The notes: generated by a model from the sequence alone, not told the origin. A stretch of DNA of 64,000 nucleotides from an uncultured Pontibacter sp. (GCF_947492645.1 NZ_CANLMZ010000005.1:1-64000); one strand, 5' to 3'; shown: positions 52,063-62,562, counted from the stretch's first letter. Numbers and translations are program-made.

Positions 52063-53101
52063 AGTTTAAAGTTTGAACGGAATCATTTTCATAAAAAAGG
52101 GTGATGGCCTGTGCCAGCTGGTCGCACTCCACCAGGAAGCCATCGTGCCCGTAGTCTGATTTGATGAGGTAAAAATAAGAGTCCGGCACCTGTTCGTGCA
52201 GCCATTGCTGTTCCTGCACCGGGAAAAGTATATCGGTATCCACCCCAACAAACAAAGCTTTAGCTTTTAACCGCTGCAGCGCTTTCTCCACACCTCCCCT
52301 GCCACGGCCCACGTTGTGCGAGTCCATGGCCTTGGAGAGCTGCCAGTAAGTATAGGCGTTAAAGCGACTGACCAGCTTCTCCCCCTGGTACACCTGGTAA
52401 GTTGCCGCCCTGAAATTATCGGTGATGCTGTTGCCTGGCTCCTGCTGTGTTTGCTCATAAGTGTTGTAATGCCTGTACGAAAGCATAGCGATGGCCCGTG
52501 CCGTTTTCAAGCCTTCCTGGCCTGCTGTTTCACTATAACTTGCCCAGCTTGGGTCCTGGCGAATGGCCATGCGCTGGCTTTCGTTAAAGGCAATGCCCCA
52601 CGGCGAGTGGCGCGCGTTAGAGGCAACATGTATCAATTTTTTAAAAACATCCGGCTGCAGCAACGCCCACTCCAAAGCCTGCTGCCCACCCAATGATCCT
52701 CCCAGCAATGTATGCACCTGCTCCAGCCCCAGCTCCTGTCGCAAAAGGTCAAAAGAACTAACAATGTCGCGGTTGGTTAGCTGCGGAAAATCGTGGAAGT
52801 ATGGCTTTAGGGTGTTTGGGTTTACAGACAACGGACCAGTAGAACCATAGCACCCGCCCAGCGTGTTGGCGCAAACTATAAACCAATCGGCAGGGTCGTA
52901 TACTTTGCCGGGACCAAACAACTCGCCCCACCAATCGGTGAAGTCGGAGCTGCCGGTAAGGGCGTGGCAAACCCATACTACATTGTCTTTTTGGCTGTTT
53001 AGCCGGCCGTAGGTAGTGTAAGCCAACTGGAAACCGGGCAGCGTTGCCCCCGACTCCAGCCTGAATTGCTTTTGGTAATGATATGTGTGGTGCTCTGGCA
53101 T
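52043..53101 (-). CDS. metX: Homoserine O-acetyltransferase
   Basis: A 352-residue alpha/beta hydrolase-fold enzyme. HALTGSSDFTDWW and ANTLGGCYGSTGP (the GCxGSTGP motif) bind substrate; Ser136 in LGGSLGGQQALEW is the nucleophile, Asp in GVDTDILFP and His in DYGHDGFLVE complete the triad. It acetylates homoserine for direct sulfhydrylation by MetY, encoded 8 bases upstream. The order and tight spacing make metY-metX-hom one transcript. MetX enzymes include succinyltransferases; acetyl is the default reading. Confidence 0.93.
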   Translation of the reverse strand: MPEHHTYHYQKQFRLESGATLPGFQLAYTTYGRLNSQKDNVVWVCHALTGSSDFTDWWGELFGPGKVYDPADWFIVCANTLGGCYGSTGPLSVNPNTLKPYFHDFPQLTNRDIVSSFDLLRQELGLEQVHTLLGGSLGGQQALEWALLQPDVFKKLIHVASNARHSPWGIAFNESQRMAIRQDPSWASYSETAGQEGLKTARAIAMLSYRHYNTYEQTQQEPGNSITDNFRAATYQVYQGEKLVSRFNAYTYWQLSKAMDSHNVGRGRGGVEKALQRLKAKALFVGVDTDILFPVQEQQWLHEQVPDSYFYLIKSDYGHDGFLVECDQLAQAITLFYENDSVQTLNYERHAY

Positions 53102-53109
53102 GTTTATTC

Positions 53110-54453
<1,344 letters not shown>

Positions 54454-54575
54454 TTAAAGTTTCTGGATGAAAATTTGAAAAGTATAGAGGCTGGCATAAC
54501 TGCAGGTATACAATGCAGCACATAGCAGACACAGGTCTGCAGCAAAGCCAACAAGAATGCTATGATAGGACTAGG

Positions 54576-54617
54576 CTAGCAACAACAGCAAGCCATCATG
54601 CGCATGGGATTACGCAT
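54576..54617 (-). CDS. Met/Cys-rich leader peptide of the met operon
   Basis: A 13-codon frame, MRNPMRMMACCCC, with four Met (five counting the start: positions 1, 5, 7, 8 are Met) and four consecutive Cys codons right before TAG. It lies between the SAM-I riboswitch and metY, 134 bases before the metY start. The frame is open further upstream, but that part falls inside the riboswitch, so the short ATG is the sensible start. A ribosome stalling on Cys or Met codons could change folding of the RNA downstream, where GCAGAC/GTCTGC (54525-54540) can form a hairpin. Cys-rich leader peptides ahead of sulfur genes are known in other phyla; attenuation here is inference. Confidence 0.6.
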   Translation of the reverse strand: MRNPMRMMACCCC

Positions 54618-54736
54618 GACAAAAGTATACTGCAAGTAAGTGATGAATGCAGTAAGTGTAGCCAGCAAGGCTGCAGGCTGTGGTAAAGTTAAAAATTGTG
54701 CTGTTTGATGGATTCCCTTGTTCATAAACCTTATCA

Positions 54737-54844
54737 ATTTATATGCATCCGGGTGTTTTCCGGAATCAGGAATTAGCACCTTCTCCTCCCTGGTTAGGTT
54801 GCTAGCGCTTCACAGAGCCTGTCTCTCCACGCTTCTTTATAAAT
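54737..54844 (-). promoter_or_regulatory. SAM-I (S-box) riboswitch
   Basis: The minus strand shows the S-box core: AAGAAGCGTGGAGAGAC, then CTCTGTGAAGCGCTAGCAACC, and the hallmark AAGGTGCTAATTCC (54769-54782). A closing P1 stem pairs ATTTATA (54838-54844) with TATAAAT (54737-54743), and TCCGG/CCGGA forms P4. S-box RNAs bind S-adenosylmethionine and turn off Met-synthesis genes; metY-metX-hom follows, a classical target. No classical terminator is evident directly after P1, so control may act through the leader region. Confidence 0.9.
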
Positions 54845-54879
54845 CAATTTCCGGGTAAGGGATAATTGACTTGATGGTG

Positions 54880-54914
54880 CAAGTATACGGCAGCTTTTTC
54901 TAAATAGCCAAAAA
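54880..54914 (-). promoter_or_regulatory. Promoter of the met riboswitch transcript
   Basis: On the minus strand TTTTTG (54909-54914) and TATACTTG (54880-54887, seven of eight to TAnnTTTG) are 21 bases apart. The riboswitch P1 starts about 36 bases downstream, leaving a normal 5' lead. Confidence 0.55.
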
Positions 54915-55140
54915 TTATTTTCAGTTTTTTTCTGGCGATGCTATCCAGCAAAAGTATAAACAGCAGAAAATTTATACTTTATGCGTTGCAACTGATTGCA
55001 CACCAGGCACCGCTCTATTTTAAATTAACAGCCTATGCTTTTGCGGTGCCTGTTATACTTCTAAACAAGCGGCCTTCTTAGTTGTTCCGATGTATAAAAA
55101 GCTGCGTTAGATTAACTAAATTGCGCCTCTACCTACCACT

Positions 55141-56583
55141 ATGAGAATTCTTTTAACCGGAGCCAATGGCTATATAGGCAAACGCCTGCTACCGCTTTTA
55201 GTAGCGCAAGAGCACGAGGTAATTTGCATAGTGCGCGACCCCAGGCGTTTTAGCTTACCAGCTACGCTTAAAGAAAAAGTACAAATCTTAAAAGGTGACC
55301 TGCTAGATCATAATTCTCTAAAAAATTTACCGACTGATCTTGATGCCGCCTACTATCTTGTCCATTCGATGGGTGGATCGAGTCAGGATTTCTCAGACCT
55401 GGAAGCTGCCTCAGCTCGGAATTTTGCTTTATACTTAAACACAACAACTGCCCGCCAACTGATGTACTTAAGCGGCATTGCCAACGTCAGCAACTTATCC
55501 AGGCATCTCTCCTCCCGCCTGCACGTCGAAACTATACTGGCACAGGCAAAGGCTAAACTTACGGTATTGCGTGCTGCTATTATAATAGGCTCTGGCAGCG
55601 CCTCCTTCGAAATCCTCCGGGACCTGGTAGAGAAGCTGCCCGTCATGATCACCCCGAAATGGCTTAACGCCAGGTGCCAGCCTATTGCTATAAGGGACGT
55701 TATGTTTTACCTGACAGCGGTGCTGGGCAACGAAAGATGCTATGGTAAAAGCTTTGAGATTGGAGGTCCTGATGTACTTACTTATAAGGAGATGATCCTG
55801 CGCTTTGCCAGATTACGTGGCCTGAAGCGCTACCTTATTGCGGTGCCGGTGCTTACACCGCGCCTGTCGTCGTACTGGTTATACTTTGTAACCAGCACCA
55901 GCTTTAGCCTAGCCAAAAGTTTAGTAGACAGCCTGCGCAACGATGTAGTGGTAAAAGACCATAGTATAGAAAGTATACTGCCGCACCCATGCCTGCCCTA
56001 TGAAGAGGCCATAAAACTTGCTTTTAGCAAAATTGAACAGAACATGGTGGTATCGAGTTGGAAGGATGCTTTAGTGAGTGGCACCATGCACCTGAACTAC
56101 ATGGATTTTGTGCAGGTACCGGAATTCGGTGTGCTAACAGACAAACAGCGGCAAAAATTTGACAGGCCTGTGGAGGAGGTGCTGCAGAATATATGGAGCA
56201 TTGGCGGAGAGCGTGGTTGGTATAAAACAGACTTTTTGTGGCGGATGAGAGGGCTGTTAGACAAGATGGCAGGTGGCGTAGGCTTAAGGCGGGGCAGGCG
56301 CAGCCCCAACCACATTAAAGCCGGCGACACAATAGACTTCTGGCGTGTGCTCGTAGCCAGCAAGCAACAAAAACGGTTGTTATTGTATGCAGAAATGAAG
56401 TTGCCAGGAGAGGCCTGGCTACAGTTTAAAGTCTGTGAGGAGCCAGATGGCAATTACCTGGAGCAGCTAGCAGTCTATCGCCCAGATGGTTTGCTTGGCA
56501 GGTTATACTGGTACGCGGTGTTACCGTTCCATTTTATTATTTTCGGGGGTATGATCAAAAACATACTATCGTTTAAAGAATAG
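55141..56583 (+). CDS. SDR-type NAD(P)-binding protein with C-terminal DUF2867
   Basis: A 480-residue protein. MRILLTGANGYIGKRLLPLL is an atypical SDR Rossmann motif (TGANGYIG); GDLLDHNSL and AYYLVHSMGGS follow. The C-terminal part (about 330-480) has the DUF2867 pattern, with GERGWYKTDFLWRMRGLLDK, AGDTIDFWRV and GEAWLQFKV, ending in a membrane-adjacent segment (WYAVLPFHFIIFGGMIKNIL). Such fusions occur widely in Bacteroidota; the substrate is unknown. It is monocistronic, with a TAAATTGCG box 15 bases before the start. Confidence 0.87.
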   Translation: MRILLTGANGYIGKRLLPLLVAQEHEVICIVRDPRRFSLPATLKEKVQILKGDLLDHNSLKNLPTDLDAAYYLVHSMGGSSQDFSDLEAASARNFALYLNTTTARQLMYLSGIANVSNLSRHLSSRLHVETILAQAKAKLTVLRAAIIIGSGSASFEILRDLVEKLPVMITPKWLNARCQPIAIRDVMFYLTAVLGNERCYGKSFEIGGPDVLTYKEMILRFARLRGLKRYLIAVPVLTPRLSSYWLYFVTSTSFSLAKSLVDSLRNDVVVKDHSIESILPHPCLPYEEAIKLAFSKIEQNMVVSSWKDALVSGTMHLNYMDFVQVPEFGVLTDKQRQKFDRPVEEVLQNIWSIGGERGWYKTDFLWRMRGLLDKMAGGVGLRRGRRSPNHIKAGDTIDFWRVLVASKQQKRLLLYAEMKLPGEAWLQFKVCEEPDGNYLEQLAVYRPDGLLGRLYWYAVLPFHFIIFGGMIKNILSFKE

Positions 56584-56769
56584 CCATCAGCCTTTGTTTA
56601 AACAATTAATATTTCATAGAATACTCCAATTTATAGGTTCTTAAATATAAAACCTATTACAATTGCCTAAGTATACTTCAATATAATTTCTCAACTATAT
56701 TTGGGCAGCTTAAGCCCATAAACCTGTTTAACCATTACAATATTTTTTTCTCGCCCTGTAAATAATAGT

Positions 56770-56777
56770 TAACTTTG
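56770..56777 (+). promoter_or_regulatory. Promoter -7 box of purC
   Basis: TAACTTTG, an exact TAnnTTTG, 24 bases before ATG 56802, identical to the box ahead of the HD gene. This position also argues against the in-frame TTG at 56775 as the start, as it would lie in the -7 box. Confidence 0.6.
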
Positions 56778-56801
56778 CCCGTCTACTACTCAAAACACCT
56801 A

Positions 56802-57758
56802 ATGGAGGCTATTAAAGAAACTAATTTCTCCTTTGCCGGCCAAACCGGCTTCTACAAGGGCAAAGTGCGCGACGTGTATTATTTTAATGATAAAATTGCC
56901 GTTGTAGCAACAGACCGCATTTCTGCTTTTGATGTAGTATTGCCACGAGCCATACCCTACAAGGGCCAGGTGCTAAATCAGATTGCAAGTATAAACCTTA
57001 GCGCCACAGCTGATATTGTTCCTAACTGGGTTATCGCTACCCCAGACCCGAACGTAACAATTGGCCATAACTGTGAACCTTATAAGGTGGAGATGGTTAT
57101 TCGTGGGTACTTGGCGGGGCATGCCTGGCGAGAGTATAAAGCTGGTAAAAGAAGTGTATGTGGCGTAACGCTGCCAGATGGCCTGCGCGAAAACGACAAG
57201 CTTCCGGAGCCTATTATTACTCCTACCACCAAGGCAGACGCGGGCCATGACGAGGACATCTCCAGAGAAGAAATTTTAGCCAAAGGCCTTGTTTCTGAGG
57301 AAGATTACCTTAAATTAGAGCGCTATACACAGGCTCTTTTCGCACGCGGCACAGCGCTGGCGGCGGCACAGGGCCTTATATTAGTAGATACAAAGTATGA
57401 ATTTGGCAAGTATGCCGGTGAGGTTTATCTGATAGATGAAATACATACACCGGATTCTTCGCGTTACTTTTACAGCGAAGGCTATGCCGAAAGACAACAG
57501 AAAAATGAGCCACAGCGGCAGCTCTCAAAAGAGTTTGTTCGCCAATGGCTGATCGAAAACGGTTTTCAGGGTAAAGACGGACAAATTATACCTGAAATGA
57601 CAGATGAGGTAGTGGCTGGAATATCAGGCCGCTATATCGAATTATATGAGGTATTTACCGGCAAACCCTTTGTAAAACAGGATTATGACAACGCTCTTGC
57701 AAGAATAGAAGAGCACTTAACAGAAAACATTTTTAGCGCCAAAGATTACAATATTTAA
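56802..57758 (+). CDS. purC: Phosphoribosylaminoimidazole-succinocarboxamide synthase
   Basis: A 318-residue SAICAR synthetase. [32 protein letters not shown] start ([16 protein letters not shown]), [27 protein letters not shown] and LVDTKYEFG (with [15 protein letters not shown]) are the ATP, CAIR and aspartate site blocks. It makes SAICAR in purine synthesis. The length is that of the longer bacterial/yeast-type enzyme rather than the 237-residue E. coli form. I chose ATG 56802 over the upstream TTG. Confidence 0.94.
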   Translation: MEAIKETNFSFAGQTGFYKGKVRDVYYFNDKIAVVATDRISAFDVVLPRAIPYKGQVLNQIASINLSATADIVPNWVIATPDPNVTIGHNCEPYKVEMVIRGYLAGHAWREYKAGKRSVCGVTLPDGLRENDKLPEPIITPTTKADAGHDEDISREEILAKGLVSEEDYLKLERYTQALFARGTALAAAQGLILVDTKYEFGKYAGEVYLIDEIHTPDSSRYFYSEGYAERQQKNEPQRQLSKEFVRQWLIENGFQGKDGQIIPEMTDEVVAGISGRYIELYEVFTGKPFVKQDYDNALARIEEHLTENIFSAKDYNI

Positions 57759-57760
57759 AG

Positions 57761-57777
57761 TAGATTTGGTACATTTG
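57761..57777 (+). promoter_or_regulatory. Two overlapping-type -7 boxes ahead of the STAS gene
   Basis: TAGATTTG (57761-57768) and TACATTTG (57770-57777) both match TAnnTTTG exactly; the second is 25 bases before ATG 57803. They begin within three bases after the purC stop, giving the STAS-rnz pair its own promoter. Confidence 0.5.
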
Positions 57778-57802
57778 CTTTTAAATCCTTATAGGTAGAT
57801 CT

Positions 57803-58180
57803 ATGAAGTACACGATTGATAAGAAAGAAAACTACACAACCATCACGATAGATGAGAAGAAACTAGATACTTCCATCGCACCCGATCTGAAATCTGAGTT
57901 CGTGAAGTTGAACGCTGAGGGGATCACCAACTTGATTCTTGACCTTAATAACGTAAAATATACAGACTCTTCAGGTCTGAGCTCAATACTGATCGCAAAC
58001 CGCCTTTGCAACTCATCAAACGGTTTACTTATTTTAACCGGGCTGCAGGACCACGTGATGAAGCTAATCACCATCTCTAAACTGGAGTCAGTATTAAACA
58101 TACTGCCTACAGTAGAAGAAGCCATTGACCGTGTTTTTTTACACGAGATTGAGCAGGACCTTACAAATAAAGAAGACTAA
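57803..58180 (+). CDS. STAS-domain protein (anti-sigma factor antagonist type)
   Basis: A 125-residue single STAS domain. LDLNNVKYTDSSGLSSILIA holds the DSSGL motif with Ser56/Ser57, the site phosphorylated by a cognate serine kinase in SpoIIAA/RsbV proteins. An acidic tail (HEIEQDLTNKED) is extra. No kinase or sigma factor is nearby, so the partner is unknown. It ends 12 bases before ribonuclease Z, almost certainly in the same transcript. Confidence 0.88.
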   Translation: MKYTIDKKENYTTITIDEKKLDTSIAPDLKSEFVKLNAEGITNLILDLNNVKYTDSSGLSSILIANRLCNSSNGLLILTGLQDHVMKLITISKLESVLNILPTVEEAIDRVFLHEIEQDLTNKED

Positions 58181-58192
58181 CTGTAACCGCCG

Positions 58193-59113
58193 GTGGGTGA
58201 TTTCGAACTCAGAATTCTAGGAAGTTCGTCGGCTACACCATCGGCTAACAGGCACAATACCGCACAGGTTTTAATTATTGGTAACCAATACCACTTAATC
58301 GACTGCGGAGAAGGTACACAAATGCAGCTGATGCTTTACAAAATAAAGCATCAGCGCATTACCAACATATACATAAGCCACTTGCACGGCGACCATTACT
58401 TTGGGCTTGCAGGTTTGCTTTCTACCATGCACTTGCAGGGCCGCCAAACGCCCCTATACCTTTTCGGTCCTCCCGGCTTATCCGAAATCCTTAGTTTACA
58501 ATTTAAATACTCCGGCACAAACCTGAGTTTTCCGCTTGTGTTTAATGAGTTGGATACCGCATGCCACAAGAAAATTTTTGAGGATAAGCAGATAACGGTG
58601 CATACCATTCCCATGGAGCACCGCATCCCCTGCTGTGGCTTTCTGTTTAAAGAAAAACAAAAACCACGGCCTTTGATAAAAGAGAAATTACCGGAAGGCT
58701 TAACTCCGCCGCAACTGGTTAGGTTAAAATGGGGAGAGGATATCAAAGACGAAAAAGGTAATGTTGTTGTAAGCTATAAAGAAGTAACCAACGAGCCAAA
58801 GCGCAGCCGGAGCTATGCCTACTGTGCCGATAGCCGCTACAAGCCAGACATTATACCAATTGTGCAGCACGTAGACCTGCTTTACCACGAAGCAACTTTT
58901 TTGGATGATATGCGCGAGCGCGCCGCTTACACGTTCCATAGCACCGCATTACAGGCCGCTGAACTTGCCACAGCCGCTGAAGTAAAAGAACTATTGCTAG
59001 GCCATTTCTCTGTACGCTACAAAGACCTTACTCCCCTCCTGGAAGAAGCGCTTCAAGTTTTTCCGAAAGCTGATTTGGCTATAGAAGGAAGCGTTTTCAG
59101 GATAGAGGAATAG
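58193..59113 (+). CDS. rnz: Ribonuclease Z
   Basis: A 306-residue metallo-beta-lactamase-fold nuclease. LGSSSATPSANRHNTAQ is the RNase Z start; HLHGDH (His63-His68) is the zinc motif, with GHxFSVRY-like LLGHFSVRYKD, CADSRY (Asp) and HEATF further ligands. The long PxKxG-type exosite is represented by FGPPGLSEIL. It matures tRNA 3' ends that lack encoded CCA, consistent with all three tRNA genes in this window lacking CCA. Start is GTG 58193. Confidence 0.94.
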   Translation: MGDFELRILGSSSATPSANRHNTAQVLIIGNQYHLIDCGEGTQMQLMLYKIKHQRITNIYISHLHGDHYFGLAGLLSTMHLQGRQTPLYLFGPPGLSEILSLQFKYSGTNLSFPLVFNELDTACHKKIFEDKQITVHTIPMEHRIPCCGFLFKEKQKPRPLIKEKLPEGLTPPQLVRLKWGEDIKDEKGNVVVSYKEVTNEPKRSRSYAYCADSRYKPDIIPIVQHVDLLYHEATFLDDMRERAAYTFHSTALQAAELATAAEVKELLLGHFSVRYKDLTPLLEEALQVFPKADLAIEGSVFRIEE

Positions 59114-59345
59114 TGCTTTTCTGTTGATACCTCACCCACTCCAATAGCTCCTTTTAGATGCCCTTGGCTAGCTTAGGCTTGTTTCAAGTATAGCAAGATA
59201 GCTTTGCATCACACATATTTTTGAAACTGTAAAGCAAATTAGCCAGGCACCTGCAATCCTGCCTCCACACTTTTTAAATGAATAAATGCTATACTTGCTA
59301 TATGTTCTATAAAGCACTTCACTTTATTTAAGCCGAAAAACACTC

Positions 59346-59696
59346 ATGAAAACCCTCCTGAAATTAGAGGACCTGGCAAAACTTATACTTGCCTATACTT
59401 TAAGCTTGTACCTTGGATACAAATGGTGGCTATTTCTGGCGCTGCTGCTAAGCCCCGACTTAAGTATGATCGGTTATGCGGTCAACTCAAAAATCGGAGC
59501 CTGGCTTTATAACTTTTTCCATCATCAGGGAGTGGCTATTATGGCTGGTTTGGCTGGTTTATACTTAGGTATCGGGTGGTTACAGCTAGCGGGCCTTATA
59601 CTTTTCGGGCATAGCGCTTTTGATAGAGCATTAGGTTATGGCCTTAAGTATGATGATGGGTTTAAGCACACGCACCTGGGCTGGATTGGGAAGTAA
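59346..59696 (+). CDS. DUF4260 family small membrane protein
   Basis: A 116-residue protein matching the DUF4260 pattern: LKLEDLAKLILAYTLSLYLG, then LLLSPDLSMIGYAVN, NFFHHQGVAI, and the terminal FGHSAFDRALGYGLKYDDGF with KHTHLGWIG. Four hydrophobic helices are expected. His and Asp residues (SPD, FHHQ, GHSxxDR, HTHLG) line up as a possible metal or catalytic centre. The function of the family is unknown. Confidence 0.9.
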   Translation: MKTLLKLEDLAKLILAYTLSLYLGYKWWLFLALLLSPDLSMIGYAVNSKIGAWLYNFFHHQGVAIMAGLAGLYLGIGWLQLAGLILFGHSAFDRALGYGLKYDDGFKHTHLGWIGK

Positions 59697-59780
59697 ACCA
59701 AATACGTGTGGCTATAAAGCAGCAATATCTGCCTTTCTTAATATTTTGTAAATTGCGCACTTACTCCAGCAGCACAAACT

Positions 59781-60584
59781 ATGGCTTTCAACTCAACGGC
59801 TTCAGAAAAAAAACGCACTAACCTGTTTTTAGTGCTTAGTGGCATTTTTATAGCCAATGCATTGCTTGCAGAACTTATAGGTGTGAAGATATTTTCTGGT
59901 GAGGCATTGTTTGGTTTACCCGGTGCACAACTACCGTTGTTAGGCGACGCCAAATTGGATTTTAACCTGACAGCCGGAGTTGTGATATGGCCTGTGGTTT
60001 TTATTACCACCGACATCATCAATGAGTACTTTGGGAAGAGCGGCGTAAAAAAAGTAAGTGTACTCACAGTTGTGCTTATACTCTATGCATTTCTTGTAAT
60101 CAGCTTGGTAACTGGCCTCCCTCCTGCCCCTTTCTGGCTGGAAATAAACAACACCGATGCGCAAGGCAACCCCTTCAACATCAATTTTGCCTTTAATGCC
60201 ATTTATCGCCAGGGTTTAGGCATAATCATCGGTTCGGTGGTGGCATTTCTGGTTTCGCAGTTCCTGGATGCCACTATTTTCCATTGGCTGCGCAAGTATA
60301 CCGGCAGCAAAAAAATATGGCTCAGGGCTACAGGTTCTACGCTGGTATCGCAGCTGATCGATAGCTTTGTTGTCCTGTTTATAGCTTTCTTCCTGTTCGG
60401 CAACTGGACCATGGAGCTGGTACTGTCAGTAGCGGCAATCAACTACATTTATAAGTTTTTAGTGGCCCTCGCACTCACGCCTGTGCTCTATGTTGCACAT
60501 TTTTTTATTGATAGCTACTTAGGTGAGAATCAAGCTGAAGCACTTACAGAAAAGGCTGCCATGGATAGCAGCGATTTAAAATAA
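59781..60584 (+). CDS. Queuosine precursor transporter (YhhQ/QPTR family)
   Basis: A 267-residue membrane protein. ITTDIINEYFG (residues 76-85) is the family signature; ANALLAELIGVKIF and LVSQLIDSFVVLFIAFFLFG (with Gln and Asp) also fit. Six hydrophobic segments are expected. YhhQ-type carriers import preQ0 or preQ1 for tRNA queuosine, replacing de novo synthesis. A TAAATTGCG box lies 23 bases before the ATG. Confidence 0.9.
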   Translation: MAFNSTASEKKRTNLFLVLSGIFIANALLAELIGVKIFSGEALFGLPGAQLPLLGDAKLDFNLTAGVVIWPVVFITTDIINEYFGKSGVKKVSVLTVVLILYAFLVISLVTGLPPAPFWLEINNTDAQGNPFNINFAFNAIYRQGLGIIIGSVVAFLVSQFLDATIFHWLRKYTGSKKIWLRATGSTLVSQLIDSFVVLFIAFFLFGNWTMELVLSVAAINYIYKFLVALALTPVLYVAHFFIDSYLGENQAEALTEKAAMDSSDLK

Positions 60585-60787
60585 TGCAAAGAATATTTGC
60601 AAAGTTCAAACATAGGGAGTTCCTTTGTGGCCTTGCAAATTAAAAAATGCCAGCTCACTTAGCACATACACAAATCTTTATTACAGGTTACGTTCTACAC
60701 GACTTGTAACAGGCCCCTTTCCTAAATCGGGCTCTGCGGCCCAACTATTTCCTTTTTTTGTTTTAGTACTTTTTTGGAGGGACGATT

Positions 60788-61705
60788 GTGTTCAGAGGAA
60801 GCATTATGGTTTTTCTCGGGGCTTGCAGCTTCGGGATCTTATCGACTTTTGTAAAATTAGCATATAAAGAAGGCTTTACTTTGGGTGACGTGACTGGCAC
60901 CCAGGTATTTTTTGGGTTGATTTTTCTTTGGGTGATGGTGTTGTTGCGTAAGCTGCTTGGCGGCAAAAGCAACAGCACGTCGTTCAGGGAAAAGCTGACG
61001 CTGGCTGCCATGGGCACCAGTACCGGTTTGGTTAGCATTTTTTACTACAAATGCGTGCAAACAGTACCTGCCTCTATCGCAATACTTTTGCTGATGCAGT
61101 TTACCTGGATGAGTCTGGTAGTAGATGCCATAACCAAACGTAAAATGCCGACGGCATCTCAGGTAAGTATGGTGCTCCTTGTTTTAGTGGGTACCTGCCT
61201 TGCGGGCAGGCTGTTTTCAGATCAATTACCAAACTTCGACCTGGCTGGTATTGGCTACGGTTTACTTGCCGCTTTCTGTTATACTATATTTTTAGCCGTT
61301 AATGGCAAAGCGGGCAATAACCTGCACCCTTTCACTAAAAGCGCTTTGCTTTTAACCGGTGCAACTATACTAGTATTCACTATTTTCCCGCCTGTTTTCC
61401 TGGTTAACGGCGCTCTGATGAATGGCCTGTTTAAGTGGGGCCTTGTATTATCGGTGTTTGGAACGGTGTTACCGCCTGTACTTTTTGCATACGGCATCCC
61501 TAAAACCGGACTTGGTTTAAGCGCTATACTTAGTGCTGCAGAGTTGCCAGTAGCTGTATTTATGTCGTGGGTGGTGCTGCAAGAGGATGTTTGGCCGGTG
61601 CAATGGCTGGGCGTAGCACTTATACTTGTTGCGATACTGGCAGCCAACTGGAAAACAATTTTTAAGAAGAACAAAAAAGCAGGCGCGTTTGCCGTTGCTG
61701 AATAG
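60788..61705 (+). CDS. EamA/DMT-family permease
   Basis: A 305-residue protein with ten hydrophobic segments in two five-helix halves, the EamA (drug/metabolite transporter) plan. Start is GTG 60788, backed by a strong GGAGG (60776-60780); ATG 60806 is less well placed. FGILSTFVKLAYKEGF and GVALILVAILAANW are typical first and last helices. Such carriers export or import amino acids and small metabolites; the substrate cannot be read. A terminator follows 88 bases later. Confidence 0.87.
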   Translation: MFRGSIMVFLGACSFGILSTFVKLAYKEGFTLGDVTGTQVFFGLIFLWVMVLLRKLLGGKSNSTSFREKLTLAAMGTSTGLVSIFYYKCVQTVPASIAILLLMQFTWMSLVVDAITKRKMPTASQVSMVLLVLVGTCLAGRLFSDQLPNFDLAGIGYGLLAAFCYTIFLAVNGKAGNNLHPFTKSALLLTGATILVFTIFPPVFLVNGALMNGLFKWGLVLSVFGTVLPPVLFAYGIPKTGLGLSAILSAAELPVAVFMSWVVLQEDVWPVQWLGVALILVAILAANWKTIFKKNKKAGAFAVAE

Positions 61706-61793
61706 AATAATAAAGAAAACCTAATTACACCTTAATCTGACAATAGTGCCTATGACGCAATAAAGTTTTATAAAAATTAAATTGGTTGATTTT

Positions 61794-61829
61794 ATGGTTA
61801 GGTTCAGCGCAGCGCTGTTCGCTAACCAT
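61794..61829 (+). terminator. Terminator after the EamA gene
   Basis: ATGGTTAG (61794-61801) pairs with CTAACCAT (61822-61829), and CAGCGC/GCGCTG stacks inside it; a TATTTTTTAT tail follows. The rest of the 61706-62008 spacer shows no other structure. Confidence 0.75.
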
Positions 61830-62008
61830 TATTTTTTATGCCCAAACCCAAACGCCTACCATCCATCAGCAAAATCCGCATGCTTGCCAACACAATAATA
61901 ACACCGGCTATCCTGTTACAAGTATAAACCCGGCACAGTATTGATGGAGTATAACATCTCCCTTGGCTGGCTTTTTTTAACCATACTTATCATATAACCA
62001 GGTACACC

Positions 62009-62476
62009 ATGAAGCAATCAATCGCGATCATTCTTGTATCAGCCTTTTGCCTGTTTTCTTACAAGGGCCAATCTTATACAGTAGCAGCAACACCTGATAA
62101 AAGCACGCCTGCAGTTACCAAAGCTGCTTACACCGGAACCTACCTCGGCACCATCCCCTGCGCCGATTGCCAGGGCATTACCATGGAGCTAACCCTACAG
62201 GAAGCACAGAAATCGAAACGTAAAACCTTTGTGCTAAAGCAGCAATATTTAGGTAAACCTGCAAACAAAAATATCCACACTATAACCGGCCAATGGTTTC
62301 TGGCAACCGGCAACAAACAAAACCCAAAAGCCAGGATACTGCAGCTTATACCCAGCGGAAAAGATGAACTAATGTACTTTGAGTTGATGAAGGATGGAAG
62401 TATAAAGCTGTTGGACAGAACGCAGAGACAGATAAAATCGAGGCACAATTATACGCTTAAAAAGCAGCGGGCCTAG
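62009..62476 (+). CDS. NlpE-domain envelope protein
   Basis: A 155-residue protein. The hydrophobic start IAIILVSAFCLFSY is a signal peptide; Cys14 is not in a good lipobox (AFC), so it may not be lipidated. YTGTYLGTIPCADCQGITME is the NlpE N-terminal domain motif with the CxxC (Cys51, Cys54); RTQRQIKSRHNYTLKK ends it. In E. coli NlpE senses copper and surface contact through the Cpx system; here only the domain is evident, and signalling is inference. Confidence 0.85.
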   Translation: MKQSIAIILVSAFCLFSYKGQSYTVAATPDKSTPAVTKAAYTGTYLGTIPCADCQGITMELTLQEAQKSKRKTFVLKQQYLGKPANKNIHTITGQWFLATGNKQNPKARILQLIPSGKDELMYFELMKDGSIKLLDRTQRQIKSRHNYTLKKQRA

Positions 62477-62562
62477 CCAAGTTTGCCAATTTGCTCCGGA
62501 TGCTTCTATTAAAAGGCATTTTAACTTAAATTGCGTGCCGAACCTAAGCACAACCTATATAC

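Noticed and set aside
54576..54779. 67-residue frame containing the Cys-rich end
   Set aside because: Its upstream part lies within the SAM riboswitch; the 13-residue peptide from the internal ATG is the more sensible reading.
56775..56801. TTG start for purC
   Set aside because: It overlaps the likely -7 promoter box, and conserved sequence begins at ATG 56802.
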